From positions 1 through 63,589 of the forward strand of contig CAYOED010000010.1 in assembly GCA_964402925.1 (NCBI GenBank): DNA of 63,589 bases, read 5' to 3'. Position numbers and translations under genes: made by a program. Below the pieces are notes generated by a model that was given only the letters and a program-made list of their open reading frames with translations, searched no databases and was not told the DNA's origin. Numbering within the stretch: the stretch's first letter is position 1; each line of letters begins with the position of its first letter. This document shows positions 52,983 through 61,409 of this stretch, one piece after another. The DNA is from Suilimivivens sp964402925. GTDB lineage: Bacteria > Bacillota > Clostridia > Lachnospirales > Lachnospiraceae.

Positions 52983-54074
52983 ATGCAGTGGTTTGACTTT
53001 TATAAAGGGAAAAAAGTTCTTATAACAGGACATACTGGCTTTAAGGGAGCGTGGATGAGCAGCCTTCTTTTAGAAGCAGGCGCAGATGTGAGCGGCTATG
53101 CATTAGATGCCCCCACCAGCCCGTCGCTTTTTGATTTATGCGGCTTGAAAGATAGAATGCATTCTATAGAAGGGGATGTGAGAGATCTGACACATTTGAG
53201 AAAAGTGTTTGAGGAGACAAGCCCGGAAATCGTGATTCACATGGCAGCCCAGCCGTTGGTGAGGGAGTCTTATAAGGAGCCGGTTTACACCTATGAGGTC
53301 AATGTCATGGGAACGGTAAATGTGCTTGAATGTGTACGGCAAAGTTCTTCGGTGCGTTCCGTAATCAATGTCACCACAGATAAGGTTTATAAAAACAGGG
53401 AATGGTGCTGGGGATACAGGGAGGATGAGGAACTAAACGGTTACGATCCTTATTCCAATTCCAAATCCTGCTCAGAATTAGTCACTTCAAGCTATAAAGA
53501 TTCCTTTTTACAACCAAAGGGAATTGCAGTTTCTACCCTTCGTGCGGGAAATGTGATTGGAGGAGGAGATTTTGCAAAAGACCGTATCATTCCCGATTGC
53601 GTTCGTGCCGCTTCAAAGAAAGAGGATATTATTCTTAGGAATCCATATTCAGTAAGACCTTATCAGCACGTGCTGGAGCCGCTAGCGGTATATTTGATGC
53701 TCGCAAAGGAGCAATATGAAAACCCTGCGCTTTCAGGAAATTATAATGTGGGACCGGACGAAGCAGACTGCCTTTCCACGGGAGAACTGACGGATTTGTT
53801 TTGTGAAAAATGGTTGGAGCGGACTGGAGATAAACCAATCTGGGTCAATCGATATGATGGCGGTCCCCATGAAGCGGGATTCCTGAAGCTGGACTGTTCT
53901 AAGCTGAAAGCAGTTTTCGGCTGGAAACCGGTATGGAATATTGAAAAAACCATGGAAAAATTAGTAGAGTGGTACCATGTTTATCTGAATTGTGATAATA
54001 TAAAGGAATGTATGGAAAGTCAGATGCATGAATTCTTAAGTTCAGGGAATGGAGACAGGGGTTCGGATTCATAG
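52983..54074 (+). CDS. rfbG: CDP-glucose 4,6-dehydratase
   Basis: RfbG converts CDP-glucose to CDP-4-keto-6-deoxyglucose. The 363-residue SDR has VLITGHTGFKGAWMS (cofactor glycines and the family HTGFKG), VTTDKVYKN, and YDPYSNSKSCSE with the catalytic Tyr-x3-Lys. Length and motifs match RfbG closely. The ribosome site is within the preceding stop region (GGAG). Confidence 0.93.
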   Translation: MQWFDFYKGKKVLITGHTGFKGAWMSSLLLEAGADVSGYALDAPTSPSLFDLCGLKDRMHSIEGDVRDLTHLRKVFEETSPEIVIHMAAQPLVRESYKEPVYTYEVNVMGTVNVLECVRQSSSVRSVINVTTDKVYKNREWCWGYREDEELNGYDPYSNSKSCSELVTSSYKDSFLQPKGIAVSTLRAGNVIGGGDFAKDRIIPDCVRAASKKEDIILRNPYSVRPYQHVLEPLAVYLMLAKEQYENPALSGNYNVGPDEADCLSTGELTDLFCEKWLERTGDKPIWVNRYDGGPHEAGFLKLDCSKLKAVFGWKPVWNIEKTMEKLVEWYHVYLNCDNIKECMESQMHEFLSSGNGDRGSDS

Positions 54075-54097
54075 GGAAAGGGCATGGTATTTGAGTG

Positions 54098-54868
54098 ATG
54101 AAGGTCTTAATTCTGGCAGGAGGCTCCAAGAGTACGATTAGTGAGGACAGGGAAGGAATTCCCAAACCTATGGTTGAAATTGGGGAAAAGCCGCTTTTAT
54201 GGCATATCATGAAGCAGTACAGCCATTTTGGATATGAGGATTTCCTCGTATGCGGCGGTTATAAGGTAAATATGATTAAAAATTATTTTCGCGATTATTA
54301 TATTTATCAGTCGGATATCACAGTCGATCTTGCTACTAATCAAGTGGATATTCATAAAAAAGTAACGGAAGACTGGAGAGTAACGGTGGCAGATACCGGT
54401 CTGTTTGCAACCACAGGACAGAGAGTGAGTCAGGCAGAAAAATATATAGAGGATGATTGGTTTCTTTTGACATATGGGGACTGTTTATCCGACATCAATG
54501 TGAAAGAATTGGTTGATTTTGCAATGGAAAAGGACAAACTGGTCACGATGGCTGTGGCAGCGCCCATTGGAAGAAATATGGTACTTCCCATTGAGGAAAG
54601 CGGGCTTTTGGGAAATCTTTCTTCTTTGACTAAAAAGGGAAATGAAGCATGGACCAACGCCTGTACATTCGTGCTTAAAAAAAGTGCATTTCGTTATCTG
54701 AATGGAAATTATGAGTTGGACGAGCAACTATTGCCTGTCCTTTCTGAGAAGGGACAGGTTGCGGTTTATAAACATCACGGATTCTGGTGTCCAGTGGAAA
54801 CTCTCCGTAACAAGGTGGATTTGGAGACCAGATGGAATGCCGGCATGGCGCCATGGAAGGTGTGGTAA
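54098..54868 (+). CDS. RfbF-like nucleotidyltransferase lacking the GxGTR signature
   Basis: A 256-residue relative of glucose-1-phosphate cytidylyltransferase. It keeps LAGG, PKPMVEIGEKPLLWHIM, LTYGDCLSD and GFWCPVETLRNK, but the nucleotide-binding GxGTRxSEE loop reads SKSTISED, losing the conserved Arg. It is a paralogue of the next gene. It could use a different donor or be a regulatory pseudoenzyme. Start is ATG 54098 (GTG 54095 abuts it). It directly precedes the intact rfbF. Confidence 0.82.
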   Translation: MKVLILAGGSKSTISEDREGIPKPMVEIGEKPLLWHIMKQYSHFGYEDFLVCGGYKVNMIKNYFRDYYIYQSDITVDLATNQVDIHKKVTEDWRVTVADTGLFATTGQRVSQAEKYIEDDWFLLTYGDCLSDINVKELVDFAMEKDKLVTMAVAAPIGRNMVLPIEESGLLGNLSSLTKKGNEAWTNACTFVLKKSAFRYLNGNYELDEQLLPVLSEKGQVAVYKHHGFWCPVETLRNKVDLETRWNAGMAPWKVW

Positions 54869-54870
54869 AT

Positions 54871-55644
54871 ATGAAGGTAGTGATTCTGGCAGGCGGAATG
54901 GGTACAAGGATCAGCGAGGAATCCTATTTAAAGCCGAAGCCTATGGTTGAAATTGGAGATAAACCGATTTTATGGCATATCATGAAGTGGTATGCCTCTT
55001 TTGGGTTCATGGATTTCATTATCTGCTGTGGATATAAAGGACATATGATAAAAGACTATTTTATCAATTATTATTCTTATCAGGGAGATGGATGCTTTAA
55101 CCTGTTGGATCACACAGCCCAGTATGCTGCCAACAGGAAGGAACCCTGGCGCGTCACGCTGGCAAACACAGGGGCAAGGACAATGACGGCAGGACGGATA
55201 CTCAAAATTAAAGAATATGTGGGAAATGAGCCTTTTATGCTGACCTATGGAGACGGGGTTTCGGATGTGGATATTCTAAAACTTTTGGAATATCACAGGA
55301 AGAATGGGAAACTGGTGACAATCACAACGACCCAGCCGGAAGGACGTTTTGGGGCGATTTCCATGGGGGAAGATGGCGTTGTCCATAAGTTTAAGGAAAA
55401 AGCAAGAAAAGATCAATCATGGGTGAATGCCGGTTTTATGGTGATGGAGCCTGGTATATTTGATTACTTAGGAGACGGAAGCGAGATGCTGGAGGATGGT
55501 CCCTTTGAGCGGGTAGCCTTGGCGAGGCAGATGGATGCTTATCATCATGAGGGCTTCTGGTCGCCCATGGATACGATGCACGACAAGGCATATTTGGAGA
55601 AATTATGGAAACAGGGGAAGGCACCCTGGAAGGTGGAGGAATGA
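54871..55644 (+). CDS. rfbF: glucose-1-phosphate cytidylyltransferase
   Basis: RfbF makes CDP-glucose from CTP and glucose 1-phosphate. The 257-residue protein has the full VILAGGMGTRISEES loop, PKPMVEIGDKPILWHIM, LTYGDGVSDVD and GFWSPMDTMHDK. Start is ATG 54871, 8 bases from GGAAGGTG; the frame opens at 54832 inside the preceding gene. It supplies the substrate of RfbG. Confidence 0.93.
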   Translation: MKVVILAGGMGTRISEESYLKPKPMVEIGDKPILWHIMKWYASFGFMDFIICCGYKGHMIKDYFINYYSYQGDGCFNLLDHTAQYAANRKEPWRVTLANTGARTMTAGRILKIKEYVGNEPFMLTYGDGVSDVDILKLLEYHRKNGKLVTITTTQPEGRFGAISMGEDGVVHKFKEKARKDQSWVNAGFMVMEPGIFDYLGDGSEMLEDGPFERVALARQMDAYHHEGFWSPMDTMHDKAYLEKLWKQGKAPWKVEE

Positions 55645-55646
55645 AA

Positions 55647-56987
55647 ATGTTTGATGGAATGAATGAGAAGCAGGCAAGGGAACAGATTCTGGGAATAGTA
55701 AAAGAATATTGCGATATTTATCACAATCAGAAAGCGCCTTATCAGGAAGGACAGCGCATTCCCTATGCCAGCCGCGTTTATGACAATGAAGAGATGACAA
55801 ATCTGGTAGACAGTGCATTGGAATTCTGGCTTACGTCAGGAAGATATACAACTATGTTTGAAGAGGATTTTGCCTCATACCTTGGGGTAAAATTCTGCTC
55901 GCTGGTTAACTCTGGCTCTTCAGCAAATCTTCTGGCATTTATGGCACTGACCTCTCCTCTTTTAGGTGAGCGCGCGATAAGGCGCGGGGATGAAGTGATT
56001 ACTGTGGCGGCGGGATTTCCAACGACGGTTGCTCCCATTGTGCAGTTTGGGGCTGTGCCGGTTTTTATTGACGTGACAATTCCGCAGTATAATATGGACA
56101 TTTCCATGCTGGAGGAGGCCTTATCCTCTAGGACGAAGGCAGTCATGGCAGCGCATACGCTGGGAAATCCCTTTGATTTAAAGGCGGTGAAGGAGTTCTG
56201 TGACAAGCATCATTTGTGGCTGATTGAAGACAACTGTGATGCGCTGGGTTCAGTTTATACCATGAATGGAAAAGACCACCTGACTGGCACCATTGGGGAC
56301 ATCGGAACCTCCAGCTTTTATCCGCCTCACCATATGACTATGGGAGAAGGAGGAGCTGTGTATACCAATAATCCATTGCTCCATAAGTGCGTGCGTTCCT
56401 TTAGAGACTGGGGAAGAGACTGTGTCTGCGTGTCCGGTCAGGACAATATGTGTGGGCATCGCTTTGACAGAAAATATGAGGAATTGCCGGAAGGATATGA
56501 CCATAAATATGTTTATTCCCATTTTGGATATAATCTGAAGGCAACAGACATGCAGGCAGCAATTGGCTGTGCCCAGCTTAAGAAGCTGCCGGAATTTACA
56601 AGGCTTAGAAGAGAGCACTTTGACTTCCTGAAGGAATCTTTAAAAGATGTTGAGGAGTTCTTTATCCTGCCCGAGGCTTGTGAAAATTCCGCCCCCAGCT
56701 GGTTTGGTTTTATGCTGACCTGCAAGGAGAAAATAGATAGGGTACAGGTAGTTACTTACTTGGAAAGCAAGGGGATTCAGACCCGTATGCTGTTTGCGGG
56801 AAATATCACCAAGCAGCCATGCTTTGATGAAATGCGGAAGAAAAAAGAGGGGTACAGGGTAATTGGTAATCTGGAAAATACAGACAGAATCATGCGCGAC
56901 AGCTTCTGGATTGGAGTTTATCCGGGAATGACGCAGGAGATGTTGGAAGTGATGGCAAGGGAACTGACAGCATCGCTTAAAAGATAA
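55647..56987 (+). CDS. rfbH: CDP-4-keto-6-deoxyglucose-3-dehydrase (DegT/PMP family)
   Basis: RfbH (E1) removes the C3 hydroxyl to form the 3,6-dideoxy sugar, using pyridoxamine phosphate and a [2Fe-2S] cluster. The 446-residue protein has the DegT fold, with His in place of the Schiff-base Lys (SFYPPHHMTMGEGG), and the cluster cysteines CVC-x7-C (DCVCVSGQDNMC), both diagnostic of E1 rather than of aminotransferases. Start ATG 55647 is 7 bases from GGTGGAGG; ATG 55641 is too close. An intrinsic terminator follows at 57052. No E3 (RfbI-type) reductase gene is in the window. Confidence 0.92.
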   Translation: MFDGMNEKQAREQILGIVKEYCDIYHNQKAPYQEGQRIPYASRVYDNEEMTNLVDSALEFWLTSGRYTTMFEEDFASYLGVKFCSLVNSGSSANLLAFMALTSPLLGERAIRRGDEVITVAAGFPTTVAPIVQFGAVPVFIDVTIPQYNMDISMLEEALSSRTKAVMAAHTLGNPFDLKAVKEFCDKHHLWLIEDNCDALGSVYTMNGKDHLTGTIGDIGTSSFYPPHHMTMGEGGAVYTNNPLLHKCVRSFRDWGRDCVCVSGQDNMCGHRFDRKYEELPEGYDHKYVYSHFGYNLKATDMQAAIGCAQLKKLPEFTRLRREHFDFLKESLKDVEEFFILPEACENSAPSWFGFMLTCKEKIDRVQVVTYLESKGIQTRMLFAGNITKQPCFDEMRKKKEGYRVIGNLENTDRIMRDSFWIGVYPGMTQEMLEVMARELTASLKR

Positions 56988-57051
56988 AAATGCATATAGT
57001 TGCACTTGCTATGCAAACCGAACTTTTTACTTTTAACAATTTTAATCAGAC

Positions 57052-57077
57052 GACCACTCTTGGCAGAGTGGTCTTTT
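57052..57077. terminator. intrinsic terminator after rfbH
   Basis: GACCACTCT pairs with AGAGTGGTC around TGGC, then TTTT. It ends the CDP-sugar operon and lies between convergent genes. Confidence 0.85.
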
Positions 57078-57100
57078 GTCATGAAATTAATATGATTTGT

Positions 57101-59038
57101 TTACGGATTGGCCCGGAAGAATGCGAACTCTGCACCGTTGTATTCGAATTGTTCGTGTAGGTAAAATTTATCCGATAACCCCGGATAGTAAGTTTGCAGA
57201 TACCAAAGGCTATACGAGGAGCAAAAGAACCACTCTGCGTTTTCAAGTTCATTTCGAGCCCATTCCATGGTGTCTAACGGCATATTCAAATAGGACCATT
57301 CTGTTGAGTGCAGATGCGTGTCACGATCAATCAGTGCCATAAGTTCCGGAACACCTTCTCCAAAAGATATGGCATCCGGAGGAATCTGAACCCAGATATA
57401 TTCCGCAAATTCTTTTAGCTCATCCCTTTTCCAGATTGTTTCTGATGAGGTTTTCCATGCTTTGGGCATGGAGTAGATGCTGTCAAACGCCATAACAAAC
57501 AGGATAAGTGTTGTTATTACTCTGAGGAAGAGGATCAGAAGCCTATTTGGGGTGGAGACCGCAAGTTCTTTTGATGTATTCCATTCTATATAACGATCCT
57601 GGCATTTTTGCAGAATTGATACTTGGAGGATCAACATAAGGAATAAAGTGATAAACATGCTGCCCTCTGTGGGACGATTGATATAATAAAGCATCAGACC
57701 AAGGCTCATGACCCCAAGTAAAAAGTGAAAAGAAGATGTCTTTTCCTTTGCATGGGAAGGAAAAAATAGTTGAAATACAGTAGGAATGACAAAACCTAAA
57801 AACAGTACAGCAGCGCCAAGCCATGCATGGGAAGCATCAGGGAGGGGCAATTCTATATTTTCGATATAATTTCTATCTGAAATCAGTGGATACATAAACT
57901 CACGTAAATCTAAAACAGAACCGCCCGCTAACAGATTATAGCAGCAGATAATCACATATGCCAGTATAAAGGGAAGAAGTGTATAAATTAACAACTCCCG
58001 TATAAGTAAAAGAACTTTACGGAGGGAAAAGGAACTTTCGTCTAAGGCAGCCTGCACCCACCGATAAAGCGAAAATGACAGCATGGTAACAATTCCCACT
58101 TCTGTTGACCAGACAAAGGAAAGTGTGATAAAACATACAGCAATAATATTGTGGTTTCTTTCAGTTTTCTGTTCCTGCAAAGCAAGTGCGATCAAAAGAA
58201 TAGGAAAAATCATGCGGTGGGGATGAACCTGAAGGAAAACACCGCCCTGCATAAGCATAAAATAATATTCACCGATGGCAAGCATACCGAGATAGAAGAT
58301 CAAATCGTTTTTCGCAAGATAATTTAATACATAAAGAAAAAGAAGAATGGATATTCCTGCGATGACTGCGGATACGATAAAAATTCCGGTCAGATAATCA
58401 ACATGAAGAAACCTATGCAGAAATTTCAGGACCGGCATATAAAGAATAGCATAATGCCCATAAAGAGATTCCATGTTTTTGCTGTAGGGTACCATCCAGC
58501 AGACATTGATAATGCTATTTGTGTAAGCATGACTGTGGTAGGTACCACCCTGAATATCCTGAAAGATATTGGGGGCATAAAATTGAATAGAAACTCCGAA
58601 GGTAAATAACAAAGAAATTATAAACCGACTGATTTTTCGGACTTTTAAAATTTTTGTGTTCGGACTTTTTCGAAGAAGAAAAAGGCAGAAAACTACACCG
58701 ACTATTGTTATGGAAATCCATACTGGGAAAGGAAAAGATCTGCGAATCAGTGCGGACGCATCCAGTGGATGCTCTGCGTTTGTCTCGTTCACATAAAATA
58801 AAACTATCCAGATTATGGATAAGCCAATTATTGCCATAGCCCATATTTTGTCAATACTTGGCTTTGGAGAGCTTATGGTTTTGCTCATGATGTAGTATGA
58901 AAATATTGTAGCAATTACGGAGAAAGCACATGCGACAACAAAAAATTCCATGTTGCGTAGGGGCAGGAAGTTCCGCGTCATAGCAAAAATAGCAAGAGCA
59001 ATACTTCCGATTGAAAAGCTTTTTACTTCTTTGGACAT
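57101..59038 (-). CDS. polytopic membrane protein, GT-C-like
   Basis: A 645-residue protein with about 11-13 membrane helices and a C-terminal soluble tail (about 550-645). An early loop reads YHSHAYTNSIINVCWMVPYSK, the kind of acidic/His-rich first extracytoplasmic loop found in GT-C glycosyltransferases, but no clear DxE motif is seen, so the catalytic role is inference. AAGGAG, 8 bases before its ATG at 59038, supports the start. It is convergent with the CDP-sugar operon. It may attach a lipid-linked sugar outside the membrane. Confidence 0.7.
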   Translation of the reverse strand: MSKEVKSFSIGSIALAIFAMTRNFLPLRNMEFFVVACAFSVIATIFSYYIMSKTISSPKPSIDKIWAMAIIGLSIIWIVLFYVNETNAEHPLDASALIRRSFPFPVWISITIVGVVFCLFLLRKSPNTKILKVRKISRFIISLLFTFGVSIQFYAPNIFQDIQGGTYHSHAYTNSIINVCWMVPYSKNMESLYGHYAILYMPVLKFLHRFLHVDYLTGIFIVSAVIAGISILLFLYVLNYLAKNDLIFYLGMLAIGEYYFMLMQGGVFLQVHPHRMIFPILLIALALQEQKTERNHNIIAVCFITLSFVWSTEVGIVTMLSFSLYRWVQAALDESSFSLRKVLLLIRELLIYTLLPFILAYVIICCYNLLAGGSVLDLREFMYPLISDRNYIENIELPLPDASHAWLGAAVLFLGFVIPTVFQLFFPSHAKEKTSSFHFLLGVMSLGLMLYYINRPTEGSMFITLFLMLILQVSILQKCQDRYIEWNTSKELAVSTPNRLLILFLRVITTLILFVMAFDSIYSMPKAWKTSSETIWKRDELKEFAEYIWVQIPPDAISFGEGVPELMALIDRDTHLHSTEWSYLNMPLDTMEWARNELENAEWFFCSSYSLWYLQTYYPGLSDKFYLHEQFEYNGAEFAFFRANP

Positions 59039-59441
59039 AGAATCACTCCTTGATAGACTTATTTTAAACTTATACTGATTATAAATTCTGTAGCAATTAT
59101 TGTAGCAATTAGTGAAAGAACTGTCAATGATGCAGAGATACTAGAGCTTCCCACAGCTGCCTTCTGAAGTGCTATAAAATGCAAGTTCTATTATACGAAG
59201 AACTTTGAATAAAGGCATACTGCCACAGATTGCCGGATGATATAAGTGAATGGGCAATGACAGTAGTAGGAAAAGTAGGTTCAAAATTGTATGGGGCTAT
59301 CAGATAAATAAGATGAGGTGAATAACTCAACTTTCCCACCTACACAATGGGTGAGGATGCTTGATTTCTAAGCAAAAACAGTTTTAGAAATGGTGCATTG
59401 ACATTAAAATAGCACCTAATCTCTGGTATAATAAGATTACC
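59039..59441. other. 403-base intergenic region
   Basis: Contains a tandem near-repeat TGTAGCAATTA (about 59090-59112) and a short protein-like frame ending at 59309 (RLPDDISEWAMTVVGKVG), probably a remnant of a lost gene. No complete gene or clear terminator. Confidence 0.4.
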
Positions 59442-60247
59442 ACATCAAATATCACTAAAAACTGTGGTATTTCTGCGTATGAGGTATTTCAATTTTTACT
59501 ATTGCGGGTTCTTCAGGGAAAGAACCTGTTCCGTTTCTTTAATTCCAAACATAAAGACCAGGCTGTTTCCAAGAATACATACTTAAGAATGGGATTCCCG
59601 TAAAAATTGTATTTGTGCGCAACCGTAACAAAAAGAGCGAGTGCCTTTATCTGTTAAGTACAGACTGCAGCTTGTCAGATGCTGAAATCGTACGCATATA
59701 TGGAAACCGGTGGTCTATTGAATGTTTCTTTAAAGCAGCGAAATCTTTTATGAAGCTGGGGACAGAATTCCAGAGCCGCAGTTATGATGCCATGGTCAGC
59801 CATACCACGATTGTATTTACCAGATATATACTTCTGGAATGGATACGTCGTAACCAGAATGACCAAAAGACCTATGGCGAGTTGTTTTTCATGTTCTGTG
59901 AGGATATACAGGACATGGATTTAACCAATGCACTGCAGATGCTTTCAAGATTGGTCGATGAACCGGATCTATGCGAGGCATTGATAGACAAAGAAAGTAT
60001 AGTGGTGCCTGATATCGAGGAATGCTGCAAAGGGAAAATACATACAAAGGAGAGAAGCGTAAAGCGGATATGGAACTATCTGCTAAAACGGCGAAAGGTT
60101 CAGTTTTCGGTTCAAAATATTGTGAGTTGTTATAAAGTGCTCGGAATGAGTGAGGAACTGACGGACTATTTGAGGGAAGAGGCGGAAAATATTCGTAATC
60201 TTCCTAATGCTGAAATGCTGCCAACTGAATTAAAAGAAATGGCGTAA
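59442..60247 (+). pseudogene. IS4-family transposase remnant with internal deletion
   Basis: The N-terminal part (CGISAYEVFQFLLLRVLQGK, ending at about 59590) and the C-terminal part (from about 59591, VKIVFVRNRNKK) lie in different frames; the middle with two of the DDE acids is missing. The C-terminal part has the IS4 signature Y-x2-R-x3-E-x6-K (YGNRWSIECFFKAAK). It shares 130 bases with the fragment at 45736. Not functional. Confidence 0.8.
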
Positions 60248-60279
60248 AGAAAACGATATGGAAAGGGAAGGTGTTTAGA

Positions 60280-61029
60280 GTGTGTAGAGACTTTATGCGT
60301 AAGGTTACTAAAAAGGTCTGGCCCATCATTAAAAATGGGTGGCTCTTTTTATCAAGCTTTGTGGCACTAGCCGCCTCGGTAGCGACATGCTATACAATTG
60401 TAGAAATGAGAAAAGAGAGAAATCAGGCATATAAACCATATTTTGTAATAGAAACAGCCAGGTATGAAGAACAATTTGAGAAACCGTTTTACGGTATATA
60501 TGATTCAAATAATTTGGTACATTTGCTTTCAAATCAAGAACCTATACCGATGGAACTGTGCATCGATAATATTGGAGCGGACACAGCAACGGATATTCAG
60601 GTTTTATTTTCTTGTAAAGAATATAAAGATTACTGGAACGCAGTCTGCCAATATTATGATGAGGATGAGGTAGAAATTGCAGAAGACTATGTGAAGGTAA
60701 AATGCTACTTAGCTTTATCAGAAGAAATTGTCCAACTCAAGTATAATATAAATAAAGAGGATTTAGCGGTAAAGGTTCCCTATATATTTTCAAGAGAACA
60801 TACGAAAATACCTATTCCGGAAGAATACTGCAGGCTGTTTTCTGCAATTGCATATTGTACAAATGGAGACTATGAACAACTCCCTAAATTAGAGCTTGAG
60901 ATTTCTTTCAAAGATTTACAAGGAATAAATTATCATAGCACATTCAAATTAAGCGTGGATATTGATATGGACACTCAATCAGATGAAACATTTAATTATG
61001 TGAATTATACGATAAGGCAGGTTGAGTAA
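60280..61029 (+). CDS. membrane-anchored protein of unknown function
   Basis: About 249 residues with one N-terminal membrane helix (about 20-40, NGWLFLSSFVALAASVATCY) and a soluble, beta-rich domain predicted outside. Start GTG 60280 is 8 bases from GGGAAGG; GTG 60271 lies inside that site. No family recognised. It follows the transposase remnant directly. Confidence 0.6.
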   Translation: MCRDFMRKVTKKVWPIIKNGWLFLSSFVALAASVATCYTIVEMRKERNQAYKPYFVIETARYEEQFEKPFYGIYDSNNLVHLLSNQEPIPMELCIDNIGADTATDIQVLFSCKEYKDYWNAVCQYYDEDEVEIAEDYVKVKCYLALSEEIVQLKYNINKEDLAVKVPYIFSREHTKIPIPEEYCRLFSAIAYCTNGDYEQLPKLELEISFKDLQGINYHSTFKLSVDIDMDTQSDETFNYVNYTIRQVE

Positions 61030-61409
61030 ATACTTGCGAGAATGGCTTTGCTTAGTAGATAGCCTGTAAATGGCAGATAACGTGTGCTTGTACAAACATG
61101 TAGTCCTTATGCTGTGATCCAAAGGACTGCATATCATTATTTATGAAACAGATGTATTCTGCCAACTATGGAATATTTTTGGAAAATTTGTTATGAAATT
61201 AGTGACCAACTGACAGTTTAAACCAGTGTATAATCAGGCCGGGATTTTAGGGTACATCCATAGAGATAGAAAAATGAGGGAGTAAGGTGAAAATAACACG
61301 GATTCTTAAATTGTAGAAATCTGTTACAAAATCACCATGTTTGTGATAACATCTATAATGGGTGGACAGATTTGTTAAAGTTACAAAAATCAAAAATGGA
61401 GGGAAAAAA
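61030..61409. other. 380-base intergenic region
   Basis: A TATAAT at 61354-61359 could serve the lipoprotein gene, although no good -35 box is placed before it. Nothing else is recognised. Confidence 0.4.

Noticed and set aside
59615..60247. An intact transposase gene
   Set aside because: Only the C-terminal part with the YREK motif is open; the N-terminal part lies in another frame and the central catalytic region is missing.
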